From the NCBI RefSeq assembly GCF_964204645.1, contig NC_134034.1, forward strand, positions 7,869,414 through 7,933,413: a stretch of DNA of 64,000 bases, given 5' to 3'. The translations under genes and the position numbers were made by a program. How positions within the stretch are numbered: the stretch's first letter is position 1; the number at the start of each line of letters is the position of its first letter. Source of the DNA: Tubulanus polymorphus (Eukaryota > Nemertea > Palaeonemertea > Tubulaniformes > Tubulanidae). Positions 1 to 10,213 of this stretch are shown piece after piece. A model generated the notes under the pieces. It searched no databases, was not told where the DNA came from, and saw only the letters and a program-made list of their open reading frames with translations.

Positions 1-161
1 TAAGTTCAAAATTAAATATAAAAAGTAATAATGAAAAAATTTACACTAATATAAAAGAAATTAATAAATTAAAGAATACACTAGATTATATAATAAGTTT
101 AAATGGTCATATAACAGATGAAGAACAAGATAAATTATTAAAAGAATTAGTTAAATATTAA
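1..161 (+). pseudogene. C-terminal end of a 2TM Polinton protein
   Basis: The frame beginning at base 3 is open to a TAA at 159-161 and encodes the tail of a small protein. It aligns with the C-terminus of the Polinton II protein at 39497-39930: both contain the run NKLKNTLDYI and end with an EEQDKLLK segment. The membrane segments lie outside the window. The next gene starts 16 bases downstream, so this belongs to the same left-to-right gene train. Whether the missing part is intact cannot be judged. Function is unknown. Confidence 0.75.
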
Positions 162-177
162 TTTTTTAATTATATAA

Positions 178-1413
178 ATGGGGTTTCCAAAAGCTTTCCA
201 ATATAATAAATCAATTAAATATAATATTCCTGCAATAGATTTTAAAAAATATATTACATAAAAAATGTAGTTTTAAATTCATTAACTAATTTAGAAATTT
301 ATGTTACTGAATCACAGTTTTTTATTTCTAAAATGGAAAATATATTTAGTACATATGAAGTTACTTTTACTCGAGATGAATATCATATACATAAAGTAAA
401 ATCTAATATGAAATATTGGCAGAACCAATTAGATTTTGCCGTTTATTGTGCAACAACAGGTTGTGGAATAAGTTGGAATGATCATTTAAATAACTTAGAT
501 AAAAATTTGAAGTATTCTGATTTAAAATTAATTCACACAATATTAAGATTTCACACATATTTTCAAATCAGAATAATATTAAATGAATTAGAATGTCCTT
601 TACCCGGATCTAAATATTTTAAAGAATTAGACAATAATATTAATCTATCTAAGTTTTATAAAATATGTAATGAATTTAATATAATTATTAATTCCGATTT
701 TAGAGCGCATGGTCAATTGCAAGGTGTTGGTGAAGAGTATGAAATAAAAAGAATTGATTATATGCATAGAATTGGAGCTTATCATAATTATAAAATTGAT
801 AATAATAATGGTTGGGTTAATTTCATTTTAGAAAATAGTGAAGGTTTTACTAAAGCTGGAATACAAAGAATAAATCAATCTATTAGAACTTATTTGATAT
901 GTATTTTAGGTGCTCAAGTTGAAACAAGATCACCAATAGTTAGAAATGATAACACTTCATTCGATGCACAGAAACAATTCAAAGTATTATTTGAAGATTC
1001 CATTCATAATGATAAAAATAGATCGATTCCAGAAAACATTGTAAGATATCAAAATTATTTAGATAAATCACATATTAGATTAAATTATTGTATAGGCCCT
1101 AATCTATTTATTATTTCTAATGATTTAGTATTAAAGATGGGAAACATAATTGGTTATAATAATCTAATTGAAACTGCAACAATTAATAATTCATTTGGAT
1201 TAAATGATATAAATAATAAGATTATTACTGCTCCAAAATTAATGGAAGGTGAAAAAAATAAAAAACATATTCAATCAACAGAAACTAAAACTAAAAATAT
1301 GAAATTAAATAATGATTCTAAAATTAAAGATTAGAATACATCAGAAATTATTAAAACTGATAATATTCAACATGATATAATTAAAACTGATAATGATAAT
1401 AAATCCCATAAAA
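178..1413 (+). pseudogene. Conserved Polinton protein (about 400 aa family), frameshifted
   Basis: The gene starts at ATG 178 in one frame and continues in another from about 260 (long open part 333-1334), so one frameshift is needed. It resembles a protein family I know from many animal Polintons, with the signature CATTGCGIS near the N-terminus, RFHTYFQIR, EGFTKAGIQRINQSI and an ILGAQVETRS segment followed by FDAQKQF. Its role is not established; a virion or morphogenesis role is only a guess from its position before the capsid gene. The Polinton II homologue (38167-39480) ends in a hydrophobic helix. Here that end is lost through a TAG stop at 1332 and a small deletion near 1410 that abuts the next gene. 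Confidence 0.8.
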
Positions 1414-2866
1414 ATGTGGAGAAGATATTCCATTGGAAGGCATGGGAAATAATAATGAAGGATATATTGATGATGAACCGCAACCCAATTTAAATGAAAC
1501 TAATATTGATGATGATAATGAATCAGCATATAATTCTAATTTAGCAGATAGTGGTTCTAAAGCCCCATCAACTGAGGATTATATTAGAAGAACTAGATCG
1601 AGAATAAATCCTGAAAATGAAATTCCAGGTTTATCAAAGGAAGATATAGAAAATAACTAATTTATATATAAGTTTCAAGATGTATTTGAAAGATCTGGAT
1701 ATAATATAAATTACAGAGGTGCCAGATATTTAGTAGAAGATTTAAAGTTTTTAGATGGTGAATATTATTATTAATTGAAAGATGATTATTATATTAATAT
1801 CACTAATCAAAGGACAAGACTACCTAAAATATTAGCGGTCTAGATAAAATATTAGATAGGTCTAGATAAAATTAAGAGAATAAGTATTAGTAATGAAATA
1901 ACTGATGTTACACAAGAAGAAAGAGATGATAATATAAGAGTATTTAGTCAAAGAATTGATGACTTATTTAAAATAATCGATGATAATCCAGAAACAGAAA
2001 CAACTTCTGAACAGAATATAACTTCCAAAACTAGTAAACCTAATTCAAGAGAAGTTCAAACTGAAAAACTTTTACCGAATGGATTACTTGATGCAACAGA
2101 TCAAGAATTAGAAGATTTAGATATATTTTCTGATAAAGCAATAAGAGAAATTATTAGTATAAGACTTGCATCTGATGAAATTGCGCATGATAAAAGTATA
2201 AGAGATTTTAAAATTAGAACTTTAGAAAAAGAATTAACTGATAAAAATAAAGAAATAGAACGATTAAAGTCTGATTTAGATCATCAATAACTTGATGAAA
2301 TAGAATATAAGGAAAAAGAATTACGTTTAGAAAAAGAAAAAGATGATTCAGAATATAACATAGAATTACAAAAAGAAGAAATTAAATTATTATTAAAATC
2401 ATATGATTATAATATTAATAGATTAAAAGATGTTTTTAAAAGATATCTAATAAAACCAAATTCTAAAATATCATTGAAAGATAGAATAAAATTATTATTT
2501 AAGTTTGAAGGAATAACAATTCTTTCAATTCTAACAGCTGTAACTATGTTATTTACAACAATTGGTTTAGCTATATCAAATTCACTGAAATCTACTCCTA
2601 CTCCCAATAAACCGGATAAACCCCCAGATAATAATTCTATACAAGATAAAATTAAAGATGGTTTAAAGAAATTAGCAAAATATTTATGGGAACTATCTAA
2701 AAAATCTGCTGCAGCATTACCCGGAATTATTGCATCAATTGTTGGTTTTACATTGAAATCTGCAGGAAACATTATTAACTTTGCTGCTGAACATATTATT
2801 TTATTTTTAATTACAGTTGTAAGTGCTATTATTTTTGGGTTAGTAAAAATGATAAAAAATAAATAA
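1413..2866 (+). pseudogene. Coiled-coil protein with C-terminal membrane segments
   Basis: An acidic N-terminal region (open 1433-1660) is followed, after stops at 1658 and around 1770-1860, by a long charged coiled-coil region (about 1880-2400). The C-terminal part (open 2474-2866) has two or three hydrophobic stretches: one near ILSILTAVTMLFTT, one near LPGIIASIVGF and a last one near IILFLITVVSAI, ending in lysines. The same gene lies at 36827-38150 in Polinton II. It sits directly before the capsid gene (19-base gap). The layout suggests a virion membrane or scaffold protein, but I do not recognise a named family. Several in-frame stops show it is decayed. Confidence 0.7.
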
Positions 2867-2885
2867 TTATTTTTTTGTTAAATAA

Positions 2886-4112
2886 ATGAGTGGGAGTTAT
2901 ATCAATCCTTCTAAGAATCATAGAATATCTAATGCTATTAAAGCAGAAAGATCACATCACATAATTACTCATAACCCTTCTAATATTAATCCCGATGAAA
3001 CTTAATATGGAATTCCTAGATTAACACAAAATACTTTTTATGTTCCAAATAGTATTTATTTATCAGCCGATATAAAAGTAACCGGTAATAATAATAATTA
3101 TGTTGTTGATAATGTTGGAAGATATTTGATTAAAAAATTAACTATAAAGATTGGTCCAGAAACAGTTTTCTCATTAGATGATTATAATTTATTTATGCAT
3201 TATAAAGATTTATGGTTAACTAAAGAAAACAGAAATAATATGATGTTTCAAGGAATCCAATCAGAAAACCAAAATAAATTAAGATCAGAAGCACATAATG
3301 CAATATTAACTAATGCTATAGATAAATTGATAAAAAGTATATATGGAAGCAAATATAAAATTCCATTAGACTTTGAATTGATAAATAATAATGCACCTTT
3401 ATATAAATATGCAATTCAAGAAGACGTTATATTTGAGATAACATTTGCTCCTGTAAATGAAATCGTAATATCTAGCGTTAATAAAGATATGAGTTATAAA
3501 TTATCGAATATATGTTTAGAATATGATACAGTGATACAGTAACCGATGAAAATATTATAATAGTATAGTGAAAGTATAATTCAAACTAAATACAATCAAG
3601 GATTTTCATTATTATATGATTATATTGATAAATTTAAAACCGTAACTATTAATGCAAATGATGAAATTATTAATGAGAATATTAACTTCCCAAGAAGATC
3701 TATTAAAGGTGTATTAATATTTTTTACCATTGCAACATATACTAATGGCGCAATAAATGTTGTTAATTATTATAATCCTGAAATAACAAAAGTAGAAATA
3801 ACTATCGAAGGAATAGCAAATAAAATATTTTGTCAAGGAATGAGAATGATTGATCAGTGGCCAGAAATTAGAAAACATTTTATGAATGAAAAAGTAAAAT
3901 CATCTAAAAATTGTAATATTAATCAAATTGATTATTATACCGGTTATAAATATGCATTATGGTTAGATTTTAGAACAACAGAGGATAATTCATTACATGG
4001 TTCTGGAAAAAAACTACAGAACACTAAAGATGGAATACAATTATTCATGACAAAGAATAAAGGAATCAAAAATTTTAAAATGCACATTTATATTATATCT
4101 GACGCGCAATAA
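2886..4112 (+). pseudogene. Double-jelly-roll major capsid protein, four in-frame stops
   Basis: Read from ATG 2886, one single frame runs to the TAA at 4110 with only four internal stops (3003, 3540, 3558, 3561) and no frameshift. The protein of about 408 codons matches the Polinton major capsid family. Visible landmarks are an IPLDFELI segment followed by a NNAPLYKYAI-like strand (about residue 160), RSIKGVLIFF, the KVEITIEGIANKIFCQGM strand of the second jelly roll, and NSLHGSGKKL near the C-terminus. Such proteins form the icosahedral shell of Polinton-like viruses. The Polinton II copy of this region was lost at the BEL insertion. Confidence in the family is high; the gene cannot make a full product. 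Confidence 0.85.
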
Positions 4113-4183
4113 AATATTGTAAATTCTCAATTGAATAGTGTTATGTATTAAAATTTTAACTTTAATAAAAATATATATAATAA

Positions 4184-4966
4184 ATGGAAGGTGGTAAAGT
4201 ATATAAACGTATTCCATACATCGATACACATGAAAATAATGATGGTTTATATTATGTAATACCTTGTAATATAGCTTTGATATTTGATCCTATTTTCAAA
4301 ATTTATAAAACTAAACTAATAGAAATCGATAATAATAAAAGTGGTGTTGTTGATAATTTAAGTAATGTAATTGATAATAATGTAATACCTTCTACATCTA
4401 ATAATGTAATACCTTCTACATCTAATAATGTAATACCTTCTACATCTAATAATGAAATAATATTAAATGTTAGAGAAAATAGAAATTATTGTGGATATTG
4501 TAAAAGTGAATTTTCAAACGCTACATCAAATTGGAATAAACATATGAATACAAGGGTACATATAAATAATGTTATAGAACGTGTTGGTTTAAAAGAATTT
4601 ATAGAACACCCATTTAGATATGTTACAAAGTTTGTTTCACATCAAAAAGTAAATGGTGAAAAAATATATGAAGATTTATTATTAGCAACACCTAATAAAG
4701 ATGAATTAGATCTAACCGATGCTAATAAAATATTAGAATCAAACACTGTAAATGAAATATTAGGAGCAAACACTAATAAAGATTCTATGAAACATAAAGT
4801 AGAAAATAATGATAAATTTGATTGGATGAATAAGCATAACAATGAAACAACTATTGATGATGCGGTAAAAAGGGTGAAGAATAAGTGTAAAAATAATGAA
4901 GAATTAGAAGAAGATTCGGTGGAGAAATTGAATAGATTGTTAGGGTCTGATAGTGAAAGTGATTAA
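4184..4966 (+). CDS. C2H2 zinc-finger protein of Polinton I, intact
   Basis: This is an uninterrupted 260-codon frame after the capsid gene. It holds one classical C2H2 finger at about residues 105-130 (C-x2-C, 12 residues, H-x5-H). Before the finger is a threefold exact repeat of the eight residues NNVIPSTS, encoded by a 24-bp tandem repeat (about 4379-4450). The C-terminus is acidic and ends in SDSESD. The repeat count can change without breaking the frame. Its function is unknown; single C2H2 fingers of this kind recur in this element family (216/191-aa and 104-aa proteins of the palindromic elements). It is one of few intact frames in a dead element, which may be chance. Confidence 0.7.
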   Translation: MEGGKVYKRIPYIDTHENNDGLYYVIPCNIALIFDPIFKIYKTKLIEIDNNKSGVVDNLSNVIDNNVIPSTSNNVIPSTSNNVIPSTSNNEIILNVRENRNYCGYCKSEFSNATSNWNKHMNTRVHINNVIERVGLKEFIEHPFRYVTKFVSHQKVNGEKIYEDLLLATPNKDELDLTDANKILESNTVNEILGANTNKDSMKHKVENNDKFDWMNKHNNETTIDDAVKRVKNKCKNNEELEEDSVEKLNRLLGSDSESD

Positions 4967-5039
4967 AATATTAATTATATTTAACTCAAATAATAATATT
5001 GGTTGAAAATTGTATAAAATAATAGTAAATAAAAAAGGG

Positions 5040-5146
5040 GGTTTTAAGTATTTAAGGTATCTAATAGGGATCTAATAGCGTATCAATTAGGGTATCTAAT
5101 AGGGCATCAGGTATTAGGGTATCTAATAGGGTATCTAATACATAGA
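5040..5146. repeat. 12-bp minisatellite between convergent gene blocks
   Basis: Imperfect tandem copies of a unit close to GGTATCTAATAG lie between the end of the zinc-finger gene and the end of the ATPase gene, which is the convergence point of the two Polinton gene blocks. The palindromic element P1 also carries a different minisatellite at its centre. Confidence 0.75.
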
Positions 5147-5199
5147 TATACAAATAGTTATTTTATAAATTTATATTCATAGGGAAATTGTAGTCTCAG

Positions 5200-5765
5200 T
5201 CATAATTTTGAACCTTTATTATTCTTTAATTTATTCATATATTCATCATGTAATTCAGTAGGTATAATTTGATTTTCTTCCAATGATTGTTGCATAGATT
5301 TTCTATCTTTGTTATAAAATAAAACTAGAAATCTTATATTCTCCCTAAAGTCTTTAACAATTGAATTATATTTTTGATTTAAAACCCATGTTGTTATCCC
5401 AAAATGTCTCCCAGAGCTAGATGACATAACTCACTTTCTCTAACTTTTGAATCATGTAAATTTGCGCTATCATCTATAATGAATAATGTATTTGATCCTT
5501 TATAAGTATCAATTGCTATTTTTATACAATTATCTAAATTTTCTTTTACTGTTTTAGGATCTAATATAATAAACTTTTTTATCTTAACTATATCTCTATT
5601 ATATGTTTTATTCATTTCATAAGTAGGACAAACTAATGTAATATTATCAAAATGATTCTTATAAATAGTTTCTAACAAATCTAATATGAAATGTCTTTTA
5701 CCACAATTGGTAACTCCAGTTATTAACATATCATGCGGTTCAAATATAAATAAATCTTTATTCAT
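5200..5765 (-). pseudogene. Polinton packaging ATPase (FtsK/HerA, A32-like), one frameshift
   Basis: The N-terminal half (5394-5765) holds a Walker A-like loop GVTNCGKR and a Walker B strand TLFIIDDS. The C-terminal half (5200-5427) holds the GITTWVLNQKYNS region that follows Walker B in this family. The two frames join around 5400-5430, where a frameshift follows the SELCHLA segment. Family members pump DNA into capsids. The residue after GK in Walker A is Arg instead of Ser/Thr, which would by itself disable nucleotide binding. The ATG at 5763-5765 overlaps the end of the integrase gene by 8 bases, as expected for a compact cassette. Confidence 0.85.
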
Positions 5766-6876
5766 TTATTCTTTTAATTTTACTAGATAAAATCCATTCA
5801 TTAAATTTATCATCATATCCTTTATATTTCACCAAAGAATACTTTTTTCCTTTAAGAGTTTTTGTTTTCAATACTCCTTCTATTTTGTATTCTATTTCAT
5901 CTGGATTTGGTACAAGTGATAATTCTTGTTCATAGAAATAACCTAATATTTCTTCATCTTTTAGATCTTCTAGTTTATAACCAAAAGGTTTAGTTAATAT
6001 TATCTTTTTAATCTTGAATATTTCTTCTGTAAAATTTGGAGTATAACCTTTATAAAATGTTTTTCTATATTTAGATATTCTTACGTGTTGTCCAATTTTG
6101 AATCTAGGTTCACCGAAATCATGTGTAACAAATACTCCATATAAATTATTCCAAACTATTTCCGAATTATCTTCTTTTCTAGCTTGTATAGGTTTCATAT
6201 TTATAGAACTATGTTTAGAATTATTATAACCTTTCACTAAATCATCTAACACATCGATATATTTATATGTTTCATTAGCAGTAAAATATTTCCCCATTCT
6301 AGTTTTTTATTTTTATTAAATCTTTCTATAATAGATGCTTTTTTATCTGAATGTGTTGAAAAATATTTTACATCGTTATCAGATAATAGTTTTTTAAAAT
6401 GTTTGTTATAGAATTCCTTACCTTCATCAAATTGTATCTTATCTGGAATAGCTTCTTTAAATATTGATTTAAAAGCATTTGTTACTTCTTTTCCAGTTTT
6501 ATTTTTGATTGTAAATTGACCATGCGTATCTACTGAATATGTCAATAACATTCAATATCCAGAAATATCCTTTGTTGTATTCCTATAAGTTCTTCATGTC
6601 AATTAAATCAGCTTGCCATTGTTGATCGATATATGAAACCATAACTTTTCTTGTTAAATAAGTTTTATCTATTTTCTTTTGGATTTGATATGTTGGTTGA
6701 TTTTGTAACCATGATTTCAATTCACTTTATTTTATTCCACCATGTGGGTGCCGTACGGCGCCATCACCATTTTCATTATCAGATTTAATTTTATTCCATA
6801 ATTCTGAAACGTTAGAATATGATACTTCACTTTCTGGGTTATAATATAAATCTCTTAAATATTGTTCTTTTTTCAT
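5758..6876 (-). pseudogene. Polinton retroviral-type integrase with chromodomain, decayed
   Basis: Homology starts at ATG 6876 and ends at the TAA near 5758. The catalytic core shows its acidic triad: first Asp in WQADLIDM (about 6610), second Asp in FDEGKEF, and Glu in IIERFN 33 residues further on. The C-terminus is a chromodomain (SLVKYKGYDDKFNEW). Polinton integrases of this type make 6-bp target duplications, as seen for elements P1 and P2 here. At least two in-frame stops (about 6728 and 6585) and two frameshifts (about 6525 and 6300) break it. It is followed without a gap by the ATPase gene. Confidence 0.9.
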
Positions 6877-6897
6877 CTTATTTTAATCCATTAATAA

Positions 6898-7251
6898 TTA
6901 TTTAGATTTAGTTCCAATGGTTTTATGATTTGACTTATTTTCTGGTATGATAGGTTTATTGTCATTGGAATCATATTTATCATCAGATTTGAATTTTGAT
7001 TTATAAATTACACCAGATAATATAATAACTGTTACTAATCCAATTGTAATATATAAGTAATTATTACTTCCAGCATTAGAAGAATTAGATGGATTATTAT
7101 TTGAATCAATATCAGATAAAGTCTGTGATTCATTTATATCAGTTAATTTCTTTTTCTTAGCTTTTTTTAATTCTGAAGATCTTTTACCTAATTCTCTTGC
7201 CCATTTAATTTGTTTCTCGGATCTAGCCTTTTTCTTAACTCCATCACTCAT
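6898..7251 (-). CDS. Small basic single-pass membrane protein, Polinton I
   Basis: Intact 117-codon frame. A lysine-rich N-terminus (KKKARSEKQIKWARELGKR) is followed by a polar linker, one hydrophobic helix (YLYITIGLVTVIILSGVIY, about residues 65-84) and a charged tail. Similar short proteins, a basic head plus one TM helix, are usual next to the integrase gene in Polintons; their role is unknown. The start overlaps the end of the 200-aa gene by 8 bases, the same spacing as ATPase and integrase, so the four minus-strand genes probably form one transcription unit. Confidence 0.7.
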   Translation of the reverse strand: MSDGVKKKARSEKQIKWARELGKRSSELKKAKKKKLTDINESQTLSDIDSNNNPSNSSNAGSNNYLYITIGLVTVIILSGVIYKSKFKSDDKYDSNDNKPIIPENKSNHKTIGTKSK

Positions 7252-7846
7252 TTATTTTAGTTAATTTTTGTTCTGATTCATTTTCTGTTTCACTGTTTGG
7301 TTGTAGTACATCTGTTTCGTTCTTACCTGATTTATATTCCATAGGTTTGATGTTCGAAAATGTTATGACACCAGTAGAAATTAATGTCATAACCGATCCT
7401 AATTGAAATGAAGCGTAACCAACCCATTTTTGTAATTCAGTCATAACTAAGTAGTCATTTTTCAAATCACTATATAATTTATTTTCATCATCAATTGGTA
7501 TTAACTGGTTACATAACTTAGAATAACATTTGACAATACCATCTGAAATAGAATCATTTATTCTAGCTAATCTAGCTTCTTCATAAATCTTAAAATATTT
7601 TATTACTTTATCGGGTTTCATAGCATCTAATTCTTGAAAAGTAATTATTTTCCCGATAAACTGATTACATTTCCCGCCAGCAATTAATAATTCTAGATGG
7701 TGTTTACAATATAAATAGTATTCATAATCAATATTACAATTAACTTGAGCACAATTAGTTACAACTGTATCTTTATTATCACTTATACCCAAATCATCTA
7801 ATGTTTTTTCAATATCAATACTATTCTTACTCGATTTCTTTGACAT
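7244..7846 (-). CDS. Conserved Polinton protein of 200 aa, intact
   Basis: Uninterrupted frame, the first gene of the minus-strand block. The middle region (ITFQELDAMKPDKVIKYFKIY, then LIPIDDENKLYSDLK) resembles a Polinton family that I recognise by pattern but which has no settled function. A weakly hydrophobic stretch follows (about residues 145-165, ending in TGVITFSNI). The N-terminus has four cysteines between residues 32 and 60 (TNCAQVNC and similar), which could bind metal, though the spacing is not a standard finger. The tail is acidic and polar. Its transcript would start in the AT-rich stretch at about 7850-7900. Confidence 0.65.
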   Translation of the reverse strand: MSKKSSKNSIDIEKTLDDLGISDNKDTVVTNCAQVNCNIDYEYYLYCKHHLELLIAGGKCNQFIGKIITFQELDAMKPDKVIKYFKIYEEARLARINDSISDGIVKCYSKLCNQLIPIDDENKLYSDLKNDYLVMTELQKWVGYASFQLGSVMTLISTGVITFSNIKPMEYKSGKNETDVLQPNSETENESEQKLTKINE

Positions 7847-7849
7847 TTA

Positions 7850-8158
7850 TATTAGAGAAATTTAATAAGAAAAAAAATATAAGTATTATAAAATGATACC
7901 AGTATCTCTTTAGATTAATACTAGCTTAGTTAAAGGTAAAGAATTTTAGTATTAGTTATTGTTTTTTTAGTATTTTTTATTTGTGATATAAAGTATTCTC
8001 TTTTGAAAAGAATTGTAAAAGAAAATATCAAAAATTAAAATAGAAATAATGGCTAGTTGAAGTTATTGTTTTTTTATTATATTTTATTTGAATTCTATTT
8101 GATATCTCAATACTTTTGTTTATCTATTAGGAGCAGTAATTATAACTGTCCAGATAAG
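7850..8158. other. AT-rich stretch, no gene seen
   Basis: No supported gene. This should hold the promoter of the minus-strand Polinton I block, but no clear TATA or terminal repeat was identified. A 40-base sequence at its right edge (about 8152, containing TCATTTCGGATCC) recurs at about 8469. Confidence 0.4.
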
Positions 8159-8392
8159 TCATTTCGGATCCTTGATATCAAATTCCTCAACATATTGTTC
8201 ATTATTTGGATCATTGTTCCATTGATCAATAAATTTCTTTGCCTTTGTTAACTGTTCTAAATATAACTGTAAATCTAGTTTATTAGATTTTATTTTATTT
8301 TCTTTCTTTTCAAGAGGTCTCAAATTTTTCAAATTCCAAATAAGTTTTTTATTGTATTCATCATTCCATTCCATTTATAAATCAAATTTTTA
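8159..8392 (-). pseudogene. C-terminal remnant of an HNH endonuclease
   Basis: The open 71-codon stretch carries the block LKNLRPLEKKEN-KIKSNKLDLQLYL, nearly identical to the C-terminal half of the HNH protein at 10214-10867, but diverged elsewhere and with a different tail. The His-containing half is missing; homology fades at about 8390. It follows the last gene of Polinton I in the same orientation and may be a terminal gene of that element. It is a second, independent copy rather than a recent duplicate. Confidence 0.65.
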
Positions 8393-8582
8393 ATAAAATT
8401 GATTAATATTTTAGAATCCTCTTCCATTTCTTCGACTAACGTCATCCTTTTTCATTCCTCGCTGCTTTTGATAAGTCATTTCGGATCCTCGATAATAAAT
8501 CCTCAACTGAAAATCAATTCAACGAAACGACTGGTGGAAATATTATTTCATAAACACATATATTTATTATACAAATTTTAGC

Positions 8583-8925
8583 GAGCGATAATAGAACAAT
8601 GGAGAACAATAGAAATGCGGTCCAATCGGACCGGTTATTGCGCAATACACAGTTAACAGTAAATCAAACATAGAAATGTAACCAATCAATATTGAGCAGC
8701 TGTTTCCGTCAACAACGATCAATAATAGAACAATGAAGAACAATAGAAAAGCGTTTCAATCGGACCGGTTATTGCGCAATACTTAGTTAACAGTAAACAA
8801 TCAATACAGAACAACCGCCGCCATTAACAACGATCAATAGTAGAACAATGGAGAACAATAGAAAAGCGGTTCAATCGGACCGGTTATTGCGCTATACACA
8901 GTTAACAGTAATCAATACAATATTA
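8583..8925. repeat. Three tandem units of about 120 bp
   Basis: Three consecutive units share AGAACAATGGAGAACAATAG, a palindromic core TCGGACCGGTTATTGCGC, and a CAGTTAACAGTA segment. The units differ by point changes and short indels. No ORF is associated with them. They may be part of a satellite or of a larger transposon whose ends I cannot see. Confidence 0.75.
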
Positions 8926-8992
8926 AAACAGATATATACAATCGAGATTACATTTTTGATATCTATATTACAAAGACCTTCAGTGTTATAAT

Positions 8993-9461
8993 TTATAATT
9001 TTGTCCAGAATTCTTTTATTACTGGATTGTTTCCAATCATTTCTTCAATTTCTGGTAAATATCTGACTACTTCACTAAATGCTAATCCTAATATTTTGAA
9101 TTTTTCATATTTTAGTAATCTACCTACTCTTCTCAGTTTTCTTTCAAAACCGGCACTGATATCTCCACTCATTTTCTTAGTTTTCGATTCTTTGAGTCCC
9201 AACAGCAATTTAAGTCGCGTTGCTGGTAATTTTGGTAATTGTAGTTCGCGCGGTAATTGTTTATTATGCATTACATCACTCAGAATTTTCACCATTTCTT
9301 GATGATAATCCAAATGTTCTTGTAATTTTGTGAAGTTTGTTCGTCAATTACGAGAGTTTTATCCTCCATTTCGATTGATTCCTGAGTTTCACTATCCAGC
9401 AGCATTAGTTCCTTTTCCGATGGTTGGCTTAGAATTTCTGGTCGATCTCTGTATTCCATTT
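8993..9461 (-). pseudogene. Unrecognised protein of about 155 aa, one frame change
   Basis: An ATG at 9461 opens a frame that reads to about 9330. The following 106 codons (8993-9313) are in another frame, and the join lies near the GACGAACAAACTTC sequence. The second part is basic (LPKLPATRLKLLLG, then FERKLRRVGRLLKYEKFKI) and ends in VIKEFWTKL. I do not recognise the family. Base composition is less AT-rich than the Polintons, so it may belong to another mobile element or be an exon of a host gene; a small frameshift and a short intron are equally possible. Low confidence. Confidence 0.35.
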
Positions 9462-10213
9462 TAATCTAAAAGATGTTGTGAAAATGAATTACTGTACTTA
9501 AATATGTTTAAAGGTTTCCCTACTTCATAATATATGTACTTACATTTAGATTTAGAACTGTAAACTGTGTTTTGAGAGAGAACATCCAATACGTACTATG
9601 TATGTGAAAGTTGATTTCTAACTGCCGACGTGGCGCACGTTCAACCAAACTAATTACTTCTGCATGTTTGCCTGGATTGTAACAGATGTTCCTTTGTGAT
9701 GTAATTGATTAATCCTTTTCAACTGAAATAGCACATTCGATCAATATTCAAATGAGGTGCGCCCCATTCAACTGAATATGAAATACGGCACAGATGTTTT
9801 TGTAAACAACCTAATACAATTACATATAGGCGGTTTGACATAGATCGAGAGTAACCGGTTTTCTAAGATCTACCATCAATGTTGTGTCCAAATTTCATCG
9901 AAATCGGATAAAAATTGATGATTTTCAAAAAATTTGAAATGTCTCTAAAATTTTTAATCTTGGCCATATCTCTACAAAAAAAGATCGCTAGCATCAGATT
10001 TTCATTCCCACTATGACTAGATTATTTAAAATTAGTTTAGAACTTGATATGAAAACTTTTATGAATTTGTCAAATTGTACTGTGTGTGACCTGCTTTTCT
10101 GTTGTGAGCCAACCTCGCTCACTCTAAACATTTTAAACAAGATACTGTAAAAGTGGGACGGCCAATCTCAAGTGTTTGCCACCCGGTTAACTAGCATCCA
10201 TACTCCTCGGCCT
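9462..10213. other. No gene recognised
   Basis: Mixed-composition sequence without a supported ORF. It separates the unrecognised minus-strand frame from the HNH gene. Confidence 0.5.

Larger units (their letters stand above)
1..7850 (+). mobile_element. Polinton/Maverick I, left end outside window
   Basis: Virus-like DNA transposon body. It is recognised from major capsid protein, packaging ATPase and retroviral-type integrase with chromodomain in one compact block, together with small proteins typical of Polintons. Genes on the plus strand (1-4966) converge on minus-strand genes (5200-7846). The intergenic gap between them holds a short minisatellite. PolB would lie to the left of the window, as judged from Polinton II, which has the same gene order. 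Several genes carry stops and frameshifts, so the copy is dead, but four ORFs are still open. The right terminus is not clearly seen; an HNH remnant follows at 8159. Confidence 0.9.

Noticed and set aside
2407-2772. Minus-strand ORF in the coiled-coil gene, and the plus-strand ORF at 36885-37154
   Set aside because: Both are exact antisense shadows of the coiled-coil/TM gene.
2886-4112. Alternative genetic code or programmed readthrough of TAA/TAG in Polinton I
   Set aside because: Stops occur at non-conserved positions, differ between copies I, II and III, and are accompanied by frameshifts; decay explains them.
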